From the NCBI GenBank assembly GCA_030638185.1, contig DAOWFD010000429.1, positions 1-6,715 of the forward strand: a DNA stretch of 6,715 nucleotides. The letters are read 5' to 3'. The notes beneath the pieces were generated by a model that saw nothing but the letters and a program-made list of their open reading frames with translations, was not told the origin of the DNA and searched no databases. Shown one piece after another: positions 1 through 5,615 of the stretch. The position numbers and the translations under genes were made by a program. Position 1 is the first letter of the stretch. Each line of letters opens with the position of its first letter. This DNA comes from Candidatus Aegiribacteria sp. (GTDB taxonomy: Bacteria > Fermentibacterota > Fermentibacteria > Fermentibacterales > JCC-6).

Positions 1-93
1 GTGGATCTTGCTACATGCAGCCTCTCTGAAATACCCGGAATAGTGATCAACGACAACTAATATCTCCGGTCGGGGATGAAATTGTCTCCTACC
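1..93 (-). pseudogene. possible integrase (rve-like) fragment, partial
   Basis: An open minus-strand frame runs from just after a TAA (94-96) to the window edge, about 31 codons, with no start codon. It reads ...RPEILVVVDHYSGYF..., which resembles the second strand of retroviral-type (rve/DDE) integrase cores, where patterns like 'YLLVVDYFSRY' are common. The upstream segment that should carry the first catalytic Asp is absent: the frame closes instead and overlaps the last codon of the secreted protein gene. If real, this is the inner part of a broken transposase or integrase gene that continues to the left. The match is short and judged by eye. The plus strand of 1-60 is also open and ends in TAA, so a C-terminus of a plus-strand gene is the alternative. 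Confidence 0.33.
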
Positions 94-2287
94 TTATTAC
101 TATCAGCCTTGCTGTGGCCGTGGTCCGTTCTGTTTCCAGCCTTACGAAGTACATCCCCTGCGAAAGGTTTGAGGTGTCCAGGTTTATTTGGTTTGTGCCT
201 TCGATCATTATTCCCTGCATGGGAGTTGCGAGCTTTCTTCCTGCGATATCGTAGATGGAAAGAGTTGCCTGTTGCTGTGCTGGAAGCGTGAAGGTTACAG
301 ATGCGTAGTAGCCCTGAACGGGATTCGGGTAAACGGATATTGTGATGTCCGTTGCCGGCGCGGTTCCCTCTTCAATTGACTGGCTGATATCCTTGCGCCA
401 CATAGCATATCCTGCCGTTCCGGCATACAGGAAGTCAGTACCCTCTTCAACGCACTGAACCGCCGGGTAGCCGAGGTTACCTACTGTTGTCGGCGTTCCT
501 GTCCAGTTCTCCCAGAGCCAGATTTCGTCTTCTTCCGTTGCCACCAGAAGCCCTCCGAGGATATTCGAGTGTCGGACATCGTTTACTCTCTCGAAATCAG
601 TTGTTACCTTGTACCAGTCTGCGCCTGCATTGTCCGAAGCGTAAAGCCCATCGAATGATGCTGCGGCAAGCTTGTTACCATCAGTGGGACAGACTGCGAG
701 CCCACGAATTGAACCCGTATAACCGGTAACGGTCTGAGTCTGCCATAAACCTCCAGCGTTTTCAGTGTAGTAAAGTACGTAGATACTGTTGAGTTTGCCC
801 ATGCAGAATATCCTGTCCGGATCGGAAGGATCTACTGCCAGCGCTTTTATATAACCGAACTGAGTGCCGCTGAACAATTCATGCCTTATCCAGCTTGTTC
901 CCGCATCAACTGTCAGGGAAACAACTCCCTTGTAATCGGGGGGTGCATATTTATAGCCGCAATACCAGAAAATGTTGCCGCCTCCGTGAACCAGGTCGTA
1001 GCCGTTTGCGTAGTAGCTATCCAGCGATGTCCAGACGGATCCCCCGTCTGTGCTTCTGAAAAGGTCAGCGTTGCCAGCGTAGATTCCCTCCAGAGCCAGA
1101 AGGGTGTCACCTTCGTTGGATTCAATATCGCATATATACTGAAAGGAAACAGGAACGCTTATTGTTTCCCACAATACGGAGGGGCCCTCTGCTGCTCTGA
1201 ATAGCCCCATGTTCTCCATGTACGTGAAGATGTAGCCGTTTATATACTCCATGGCTGCAACCCTGCCTGCGAGCAGACCGGAATTCTGAAGGGACCAGTT
1301 AGTGCCTCCGTCCGAGCTGTGGAAGAACCCGGCAGTACTTCCGGTATATGCGATGGAACTGCTTACGGCATCGGGAGTAACCCAGTATATCGCAGAACCT
1401 GTCAGGCCTGCGGATGAAGTTGACCAGGAAGCTCCGCAATCCGAGCTTCGGTGGATATGCCAGCAACTGGTGGACAGAACAAGATCCGTGTCGATTTTGC
1501 TGAAGGAGATATCGTAACTGTATGGCTGATCCTGGATTCTTGTCCAGCTTGCAGCGCCATCAAGGGTGCGGTAGATACCTGCATAGGTACTCGCAAGCAT
1601 GGTATCGGGATGAGTTGGATGGATGCCGACGCCGCAGAAGGAAGTCTCCGTGGATGTCCCGGAAGGGGTTACATCGCTGAAAGATACTCCTCCGCTGGTT
1701 GAGAGGAACAGGTACGGTATATAACTTGAAGGGCCAATCTCGTCACCTCCGGCAAGTATTATGTCAGGATTCGAGGGAGAAATATCGACACAGAAACCAT
1801 AAGAATGGTTGCCGGAGTTGATGAGTACCAGCTCATCCCATACGACGCCACCATCTGTGGAGTGGAAAATAGTCATGTCCCAGCTGCCGGTGGTATACCT
1901 GCCTCCAATAGCAAAGATCTCATTACCGTTTACGGGATGTGCTACAGCATCGTAGAAAATAGTATTCACGTAGTAATTACTGTTCCATGTAACACCATTA
2001 TCATCGGATACCCATACTTTGTTGAAACCAACCACCACCAGCTTGCCGCTGGCTGTCATGACCATATCGTAGGGAGTTCCGCTATCGAGGTGCGAAATAA
2101 CCGACCAGTTGCTGCCGCTGTCAATTGACTTCAGTACCTGGGCAGGAAAATCTCCGGAATATGCATAGAGAATATCGGTATTCTGAGTAGATTGAAGAAT
2201 AGCACTTACCTCTCCTCCCTCAGGGCCTATAGATTCCCATGGCCAGAGGCTGAGCAGAGGTATCATGAGTGACAGGAGAATATTCAT
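89..2287 (-). CDS. secreted Asp-box beta-propeller protein with type IX sorting domain
   Basis: Predicted 732-aa exported protein. The N-terminus (MNILLSLMIPLLSLWPW) is a signal peptide with a short hydrophobic core and little positive charge. The body carries about eleven Asp-box (BNR, S-x-D-x-G-x-x-W) motifs, near residues 54, 94, 143, 196, 241, 282, 324, 412, 459, 508 and 551. Strands such as 'PSNPDIILAG' and 'PSDPDRIF' precede several of them, as in VPS10/sortilin-like and glycosidase-like propellers. The last ~80 residues (from 'ISVYPNPVQG' through 'LSIYDIAGRKL' to 'GMYFVRL') match the Por/type A sorting domain, which in known systems directs outer-membrane export and surface attachment by the type IX machinery. 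ATG 2287 is chosen over an in-frame TTG at 2302 because AAAGGAG lies 5 bases before the ATG and overlaps the TTG-led extension. No sialidase catalytic residues were identified, so an enzymatic role is not claimed. A surface adhesin or binding protein is as likely. Confidence 0.9.
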   Translation of the reverse strand: MNILLSLMIPLLSLWPWESIGPEGGEVSAILQSTQNTDILYAYSGDFPAQVLKSIDSGSNWSVISHLDSGTPYDMVMTASGKLVVVGFNKVWVSDDNGVTWNSNYYVNTIFYDAVAHPVNGNEIFAIGGRYTTGSWDMTIFHSTDGGVVWDELVLINSGNHSYGFCVDISPSNPDIILAGGDEIGPSSYIPYLFLSTSGGVSFSDVTPSGTSTETSFCGVGIHPTHPDTMLASTYAGIYRTLDGAASWTRIQDQPYSYDISFSKIDTDLVLSTSCWHIHRSSDCGASWSTSSAGLTGSAIYWVTPDAVSSSIAYTGSTAGFFHSSDGGTNWSLQNSGLLAGRVAAMEYINGYIFTYMENMGLFRAAEGPSVLWETISVPVSFQYICDIESNEGDTLLALEGIYAGNADLFRSTDGGSVWTSLDSYYANGYDLVHGGGNIFWYCGYKYAPPDYKGVVSLTVDAGTSWIRHELFSGTQFGYIKALAVDPSDPDRIFCMGKLNSIYVLYYTENAGGLWQTQTVTGYTGSIRGLAVCPTDGNKLAAASFDGLYASDNAGADWYKVTTDFERVNDVRHSNILGGLLVATEEDEIWLWENWTGTPTTVGNLGYPAVQCVEEGTDFLYAGTAGYAMWRKDISQSIEEGTAPATDITISVYPNPVQGYYASVTFTLPAQQQATLSIYDIAGRKLATPMQGIMIEGTNQINLDTSNLSQGMYFVRLETERTTATARLIVIR

Positions 2288-2292
2288 TGTTG

Positions 2293-2299
2293 CTCCTTT
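2293..2299 (-). promoter_or_regulatory. ribosome binding site deciding the start of the Asp-box protein
   Basis: AAAGGAG on the minus strand lies 5 bases before ATG 2287. It sits inside the five-codon extension that a TTG start at 2302 would add, so the ATG is the better start. The signal peptide also begins cleanly there. Confidence 0.8.
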
Positions 2300-2322
2300 C
2301 AACTGATTAACAACCTTACCTT

Positions 2323-2351
2323 TTTATAGTTTCTGATCCTTTCGATGTAAA
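2323..2351 (-). promoter_or_regulatory. sigma70-like promoter of the Asp-box protein gene
   Basis: On the minus strand, TTTACA (2351-2346), a 17-base spacer and TATAAA (2328-2323) give a near-consensus -35/-10 pair. Transcription would start near 2316, leaving a leader of about 30 bases before ATG 2287. This implies the gene is transcribed separately from the DUF3795 gene 270 bases upstream. Predicted by eye only. Confidence 0.6.
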
Positions 2352-2382
2352 TGAGCATGTATCTGATAATTAAGATGAGCAT
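2351..2382. repeat. direct repeat of ATGAGCAT next to the promoter
   Basis: The 8-mer ATGAGCAT (ATGCTCAT on the transcribed strand) occurs at 2351-2358 and 2375-2382, 24 bases start to start. It lies immediately upstream of the -35 of the Asp-box gene, touching its first base. Paired sites in this position would suit an activator, but two 8-mers in AT-rich DNA may be chance. The rest of the 2383-2555 gap holds only an imperfect dyad around AGAATATTCT (2420-2429) and no clear terminator. Confidence 0.25.
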
Positions 2383-2555
2383 ATGAACAGGTTATACATC
2401 CCGGTTCAGTGAGAGGAAGAGAATATTCTTTGTCTCATAACAGAATGGGTGAAGTATACACATGTTTTATTCATAAGTTTGACTGAATAAGGATATGTTG
2501 CTGATTGAGGAGAATTAACACCTGGCTCACCTGTGGTATTGCGGGGTTCTCAGAT

Positions 2556-2999
2556 TCACTGCTTTGGTTTTATGTACCAGTGCTTCTTTCCATTGAGGAA
2601 TTCGTCGATTCCTTTTCCTTTTATCCTGCGCAGATTCTTTATGTGGGCGGTGCCATGGTTTGTTCGCAGCTCATCCAGTTTCTTGCATGTCTCAAAATCA
2701 TCGCAGAGCCAGCAGCCTTCCAGTTCCTTTTTCTGGCAGCACTTTCTTATCCTGCAGAAAGGGTTGCCGCCTCCTTCTCTGCATGTTTTTCTGCAGCGGA
2801 GTTTTACCATGCCGCCGAGAACTTCGTAGCATTGTTCGTAGTTCTTGAACGTTCTGAAGAATGATATTTCAGAGAGCACTTCCGCCGTTTTCTCGAACCT
2901 GACACTTCGGAGTTCCTTCCTCAGGTCCCTGGCCAGGTCAGCGATTTTTCCTGTGTGATTGGGGCATTCAGCGCAGTACAGGCCACAGAAGGCAATCAT
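2556..2999 (-). CDS. DUF3795 cysteine-rich protein
   Basis: 147-aa small cytoplasmic protein with no signal peptide or membrane segment. The opening 'MIAFCGLYCAECP' is the hallmark of DUF3795 proteins, and the length is typical. It has twelve cysteines, at residues 5, 9, 12, 57, 69, 73, 82, 87, 88, 96, 99 and 105. They form clusters CxxxCxxC, CxxxC, CC and CxxCxxxxxC that suggest metal or iron-sulfur binding. The function of the family is not established. The C-terminus is basic (KNLRRIKGKG...KPKQ). The first ATG is 25 bases from the nearest good ribosome binding site (see the site at 3025-3031), so the true start could lie up to six codons upstream at a non-ATG codon. The gene diverges from the promoter module at 3086 and appears monocistronic. 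Confidence 0.85.
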   Translation of the reverse strand: MIAFCGLYCAECPNHTGKIADLARDLRKELRSVRFEKTAEVLSEISFFRTFKNYEQCYEVLGGMVKLRCRKTCREGGGNPFCRIRKCCQKKELEGCWLCDDFETCKKLDELRTNHGTAHIKNLRRIKGKGIDEFLNGKKHWYIKPKQ

Positions 3000-3024
3000 A
3001 TTCGCTTGGTCAGAGATTTCGATT

Positions 3025-3031
3025 CTCCTTT
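3025..3031 (-). promoter_or_regulatory. ribosome binding site at an unusual distance from the DUF3795 start
   Basis: AAAGGAG on the minus strand is a strong Shine-Dalgarno match but lies 25 bases before ATG 2999. An in-frame ATC at 3017-3015 is 7 bases from it, the ideal spacing. Either ATC is used as a rare start, or an original ATG has been mutated or misread, or the first ATG works with a poor site. Confidence 0.45.
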
Positions 3032-3052
3032 AATTAAAACAATCATTTACTG

Positions 3053-3082
3053 AAACTACGAATAACCGTGATGGCAAGTCAA
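3053..3082 (-). promoter_or_regulatory. candidate promoter of the DUF3795 gene
   Basis: On the minus strand, TTGACT (3082-3077), an 18-base spacer and TAGTTT (3058-3053) give a fair -35 and a weak -10 upstream of the AAAGGAG site. It is divergent from and almost adjacent to the duplicated promoter module on the plus strand. Confidence 0.35.
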
Positions 3083-3117
3083 ATGCTGATAAGGGGTTTC
3101 AGAACTGTTCTGATTAA

Positions 3118-3146
3118 TCGACACCCGTAACATGAACGGATATTAT
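3118..3146 (+). promoter_or_regulatory. promoter of module copy A
   Basis: TCGACA (3118-3123), a 17-base spacer and TATTAT (3141-3146) form a sigma70-like promoter one base off the -35 consensus TTGACA. The spacer contains GTAACATGA, identical in copy B. Transcription would pass through the 19-codon remnant and into the DNRLRE gene. Confidence 0.6.
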
Positions 3147-3213
3147 GCCATTGAGTTGTGGATTTACGTGAAGAAGATTCTGTTTCGAATAGGTTTTGGT
3201 CTGGAGTAGCTGA

Positions 3214-3273
3214 ATGACGAATAGAGAAATCATAGCGCTTGAAAAGGAGTTGGGAGGACTCTACCGGAAGTGA
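3214..3273 (+). pseudogene. decapitated TPR-gene start (19 codons)
   Basis: ATG 3214 preceded by GGAG (3203-3206) at 7-base spacing, as in the intact TPR gene. The encoded peptide MTNREIIALEKELGGLYRK parallels the TPR protein start MPNKEIVKLEKELEDLRQE, with shared E-I and LEKEL. It then meets TGA at 3271. No TPR repeats follow; the next sequence is the upstream region of the DNRLRE gene. It is most simply the 5' stub of a second TPR paralogue whose body was lost. A short translated leader peptide upstream of the DNRLRE gene is the alternative. Confidence 0.6.
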
Positions 3274-3279
3274 AGCCAC

Positions 3280-3307
3280 TTGAAAGTAATTGTAATAATT
3301 ATATAGT
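3280..3307 (+). promoter_or_regulatory. candidate proximal promoter of the DNRLRE gene
   Basis: TTGAAA (3280-3285), a 16-base spacer and TATAGT (3302-3307) lie in an AT-rich stretch about 36 bases before ATG 3344. This would let the gene be transcribed independently of the copy A promoter. The AT-richness raises the chance of a false match. Confidence 0.4.
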
Positions 3308-3343
3308 TAGTATGACTCTAAAATTATTCGGAGGTGTGATTTC

Positions 3344-3952
3344 ATGTTGAAGAAAACAGTTTTTACGGTTTTCGTTCTGGTCATATTCGCTGGCATCGCA
3401 AACGCTGACTCGGTAACACTTAACCCAACTGATGACGCCGATGTATGGCAGGACATGCCCGGTACCAATAGAGGCTCGCAACAAAGTTTCCAGGTCGGTA
3501 GTATTTCATCCGGTGATTGGCGAAATACTCTTATTAAATTCGACCTTTCCGCCTATTCCGGTGCGATTGTCAACAGTGCCGTTCTACGATTATGGGTTTT
3601 TGCTTCATTTGGTGATTTCCCGACGGATGAAATTCATATTGCCCGGAATAACGCTGATTGGGACGAGTTGACCGTAACCTGGAATAACAAACCTGGTTTT
3701 GCTGAGATTACCCCCATAATTGCACCATCAATCTATGATTGGTGGGAAATTGATGTAACAGATTGGGTTCAGAATATTGTGGATGGAACCGATCCTAACT
3801 ACGGCTTTCAAATATATCAGGATGATAAAGATTATGCAGGATTTTCTATGAGAACGAAGGAGGGTACGATTGATCCGGAGCTGGTGCTGGATTATACACC
3901 AGCTGCTCTGCAGGCCACAACTTTCGGCAGGATAAAAACTCTATTTAATTAG
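3344..3952 (+). CDS. secreted DNRLRE-domain (CBM96-like) protein
   Basis: 202-aa exported protein. Residues 1-21 are a clear signal peptide: KK, a hydrophobic core, and cleavage after ANA. Residues 22-186 form one DNRLRE-type domain: an early 'ADVWQDMPGTNRG', 'RNTLIKFDLS', the 'VTWNNKP' signature near 110, 'WWEIDVTDWVQ' and 'GFQIYQDD', ending in 'DPELVLDYT'. These domains are extracellular beta-sandwiches found beside adhesin or carbohydrate-active modules. Here the domain stands alone, unlike the large multidomain proteins where it is usual. A short tail (ALQATTFGRIKTLFN) follows that is not part of the domain; it is much too short to be a type IX sorting domain. GGAGGTG at 3330-3336 is 7 bases from the ATG. 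The gene sits directly behind the truncated TPR start and may be co-transcribed from the copy A promoter. Confidence 0.85.
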   Translation: MLKKTVFTVFVLVIFAGIANADSVTLNPTDDADVWQDMPGTNRGSQQSFQVGSISSGDWRNTLIKFDLSAYSGAIVNSAVLRLWVFASFGDFPTDEIHIARNNADWDELTVTWNNKPGFAEITPIIAPSIYDWWEIDVTDWVQNIVDGTDPNYGFQIYQDDKDYAGFSMRTKEGTIDPELVLDYTPAALQATTFGRIKTLFN

Positions 3953-4116
3953 TGTTTGGTTGAGAAGAGAGAATACGAAAGGAAAGAGACCTGTAACGGA
4001 CCGGGGAGGTGATTCTGACAGGGCGGGAAATCTAATATTCTATCAACCTGGAATCTGAAACCACATGTACATTATTACTTCACTGAGTAGCGCACACATA
4101 TCGATGGAGGGTTGCG

Positions 4117-5106
4117 ATGAAGATTGAATTGAATACGCTGTCCGAAATGCCAATCGCAATCGACAGCTACGGTGAAAAAGTTTCGATTCTTCTTAACCTT
4201 GACAGACATCCAAGAGATCATCCTTTTGCTTTAATAGAGAAGGCGATGTTTGGCGGCAAAGGGGAGATATTCACATCAGACCGCTTTATCAAGTTCAAAT
4301 CCAACGGCGGTTTCTCAAAACTGAAAAAGCAGGAAACGATCAATTATTCAGACATAGCTGAATTTGAGACATTCAACTCATCCACCGGACTTACATGGGT
4401 ATTGAGCGGGGCAACTGGTCAATTCAAAATCGGTCTGATGTTCTACGGCAAAGTGAGGGGTCTTAATCCCTGGGATATATTCTGGTACGATATTGATGAA
4501 TTTCCTGTACGATCCGGCGCATTCTATGCTCTTCTTTCAGAAGTGCTGCCTCGAACAGGTTTAACCTCAGACCTCAAATCCTCTGCGGTTAAACGGAAAC
4601 TCGAAGAAGCAATTGATATTTTTGAGGGAAGCCGGGATGTGAAGGATCTTAACCTGAAACTGAACCTGGGTGACGCAAGTTACCCCAGGTTTACCGTGAT
4701 GCAGCGTGCGTTTGCCGACTTTCTTGCGGGTACCGCAAGTGCCACCGAAAGCACGCGGGATTCATATCTGGAAATATTCAGGGATCTTGATGGTATTTTC
4801 ATGAGAATATTGAAACATCTCATGCCTGAGTTCAATGCGGGAATGGGTAATCTTTTCACTCGTGAGCAGAAAATCTGCAATGCCGACGAGAAGTTCAAAA
4901 GGCTATCCTCCATATGGTATCTAAGACAGATCGCGAACCTGAACTTTGCATCCAAATACCTGTCGAAAGATGAAACCCAGGTATGGCCGATGAAGGTGGT
5001 ACAGCCACGTGCAAGGACTACCACCACAGGCAACAGAAGAACGATTTCAATTAAACTTCCGGAACTTGAGGTATTCGAGAAGGCTATTGAGAGCCTTGAA
5101 AAGTAA
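4117..5106 (+). CDS. 329-aa cytoplasmic protein of unknown function
   Basis: I do not recognise a family. The protein has no signal peptide or membrane helix. Residues ~48-115 (GKGEIFTSDRFIKFKS..., NYSDIAEFETF..., QFKIGLMF) have the strand pattern 'turns on a reporter-like residue set, then I-x-Y-x-D-I' seen in bacterial PH-like domains. This is a tentative reading. It is followed by an aromatic segment (NPWDIFWYDIDEF, ~117-129), a charged helical stretch (~150-185) and a helix-rich region with 'YLEIFRDLDGIFMRILKHLMPEF' character around 217-240. The C-terminus has a basic TTTTGNRRT linker and a final helix. GGAGGG at 4106-4111 lies 5 bases from ATG, supporting this start. The 164-base gap before it (3953-4116) shows no convincing promoter or terminator, so it may be co-transcribed with the DNRLRE gene although the two products work in different compartments. 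Codon use looks like that of a normal gene. Confidence 0.8.
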   Translation: MKIELNTLSEMPIAIDSYGEKVSILLNLDRHPRDHPFALIEKAMFGGKGEIFTSDRFIKFKSNGGFSKLKKQETINYSDIAEFETFNSSTGLTWVLSGATGQFKIGLMFYGKVRGLNPWDIFWYDIDEFPVRSGAFYALLSEVLPRTGLTSDLKSSAVKRKLEEAIDIFEGSRDVKDLNLKLNLGDASYPRFTVMQRAFADFLAGTASATESTRDSYLEIFRDLDGIFMRILKHLMPEFNAGMGNLFTREQKICNADEKFKRLSSIWYLRQIANLNFASKYLSKDETQVWPMKVVQPRARTTTTGNRRTISIKLPELEVFEKAIESLEK

Positions 5107-5141
5107 TTCTCAGTAAAGTAAACTCAGTCGTAACTGAGAAT
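5106..5141. terminator. hairpin between convergent genes, weak terminator candidate
   Basis: ATTCTCAGT (5106-5114) and ACTGAGAAT (5133-5141) form a perfect 9-base inverted repeat starting at the last base of the 329-aa gene's stop codon. A second CTCAGT (5123-5128) can pair with the same ACTGAG (5133-5138) across a 4-base CGTA loop, giving two mutually exclusive hairpins. There is no T-run on the plus side and only a weak TTACTTTT on the minus side, so intrinsic termination is doubtful. The inner hairpin overlaps the stop codon of the minus-strand remnant. Confidence 0.35.
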
Positions 5142-5447
5142 GAACTCTCCGTTATCTACACGTAGAGAGAAAGACTCACCACTGTTGAATCCGATCTCGA
5201 ATGTATGTCTATCGATCCACCCGTTGAACTCCAGATTGTAAACCCATCCGAGGTTCAGCGCATCTATGAGCATATCATTGGTGATATGAGAAGAAGCGAG
5301 AATGTACGGATCGCCTTCAACAGGACAGTAGCCGATCCCATCAATCTTTATTCCGCATCCCCGATTACTTCCTGAGTTGGAAATCTCCCCCTGGCCCGGT
5401 CTTCCGGTGGAGGATATGCGGAAGCTTATGAAATAACAGAGAAGATA
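5124..5447 (-). pseudogene. 5'-truncated gene remnant, unknown protein
   Basis: A minus-strand frame is open for 107 codons from after TAG (5448-5450) to TGA (5126-5124), but has no ATG, GTG or TTG in its first half. The only ATG (in 'ITNDMLID') would leave about 50 residues. The conceptual protein is gene-like: 'GCGIKIDGIGYCPVEGDPY', 'ITNDMLIDALNLGWVYNLEF', then alternating strands 'HTFEIGFNSGESFSLRVDNGEFILSYD'. It looks like the C-terminal part of a mainly beta protein; I do not recognise the family. Upstream, the frame is lost just before the copy B promoter module (about 5469), which fits truncation by arrival of that module. The alternative is a chance open frame, which the protein-like composition argues against. 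The plus strand here (5107-5480) holds no gene. Confidence 0.5.
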
Positions 5448-5480
5448 CTAGCGATAGATCTTTGGTGTCTGGATGTTTTT

Positions 5481-5506
5481 CAGCTGTTCTGATTAATTGA
5501 CAGCTG
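5481..5506 (+). promoter_or_regulatory. inverted repeat over the -35 region, possible operator
   Basis: CAGCTGT (5481-5487) and ACAGCTG (5500-5506) are a perfect 7-base inverted repeat separated by 12 bases. The right arm overlaps the -35 TTGACA. A repressor or activator bound here would control the TPR gene. Copy A keeps only the inner CTGT...ACA bases, so the full dyad is not a conserved property of the module. Confidence 0.3.
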
Positions 5507-5525
5507 TAACATGAGTGGCTATTAT
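5497..5525 (+). promoter_or_regulatory. strong sigma70-like promoter of the TPR gene
   Basis: TTGACA (5497-5502), exactly 17 bases, then TATTAT (5520-5525): a perfect -35 and a one-mismatch -10. Transcription would start near 5532 and give a leader of about 84 bases before ATG 5616. The same arrangement at 3118-3146 supports a functional promoter. Confidence 0.75.
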
Positions 5526-5615
5526 GTATTTTAGCGATTAATCTGTGAGATGGAAACCGTCTTTCTTTCACTCTGCAAGGAGATGACCGTTTTGAAGAGG
5601 TTGTGGAGACGTGGT

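Larger units (their letters stand above)
3086..3273 (+). repeat. diverged duplicate of the TPR-gene promoter, leader and start (copy A)
   Basis: This stretch aligns with about 5469-5675. The core 3105-3147 matches 5484-5526 at 37 of 43 positions without gaps, from CTGTTCTGATTAAT to TATTATG. The leader behind it is more diverged and 23 bases shorter (66 versus 89), but can still be aligned just before the start, where both copies end in GGAG, 7 bases, then ATG. The similarity continues into the coding region for about 16 codons and is lost before 3273. No inverted-repeat ends were seen, so this looks like duplication of a gene segment and not a classical insertion sequence. Confidence 0.75.

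Noticed and set aside
1..60. Plus-strand open frame ending in TAA at 58-60 as the C-terminus of a gene
   Set aside because: Only 19 codons are visible with no recognisable motif. The opposite strand reads more like a known domain, though this is not certain.
881..1204. Plus-strand open frames inside 89-2287, including this one and 1805-2128
   Set aside because: They are antisense to the Asp-box protein, which has a signal peptide, regular motifs and a sorting domain. The antisense frames lack ribosome sites and recognisable domains.
2505..2864. Plus-strand open frame of 119 codons with an AGGAG nearby
   Set aside because: It lies opposite the DUF3795 gene, whose cysteine pattern is clearly real. 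The start would be TTG and the product resembles no protein.
3079..3279. Minus-strand reading frames opposite both promoter modules share a peptide of the form SCYxCxLIRT (with 5365-5571)
   Set aside because: The similarity follows from the DNA repeat of the promoter core. The two peptides differ by several non-synonymous changes and diverge outside the repeat, so a conserved protein is not supported.
3959..4012. Short frame VEKREYERKETCNGPGR after the DNRLRE gene as a leftover of the lost TPR gene's coiled coil
   Set aside because: Seventeen residues of charged composition are too few to separate from chance, and no TPR similarity surrounds them.
4010..4040. CTGACA and TAATAT as a promoter for the 329-aa gene
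   Set aside because: The spacing is only about 12 bases, too short for a sigma70-type promoter.
5583..5615. In-frame ATG at 5583 as the TPR gene start
   Set aside because: AAGGAG directly abuts this ATG with no spacer, whereas GGAG at 7 bases from ATG 5616 is conserved in the duplicate copy.
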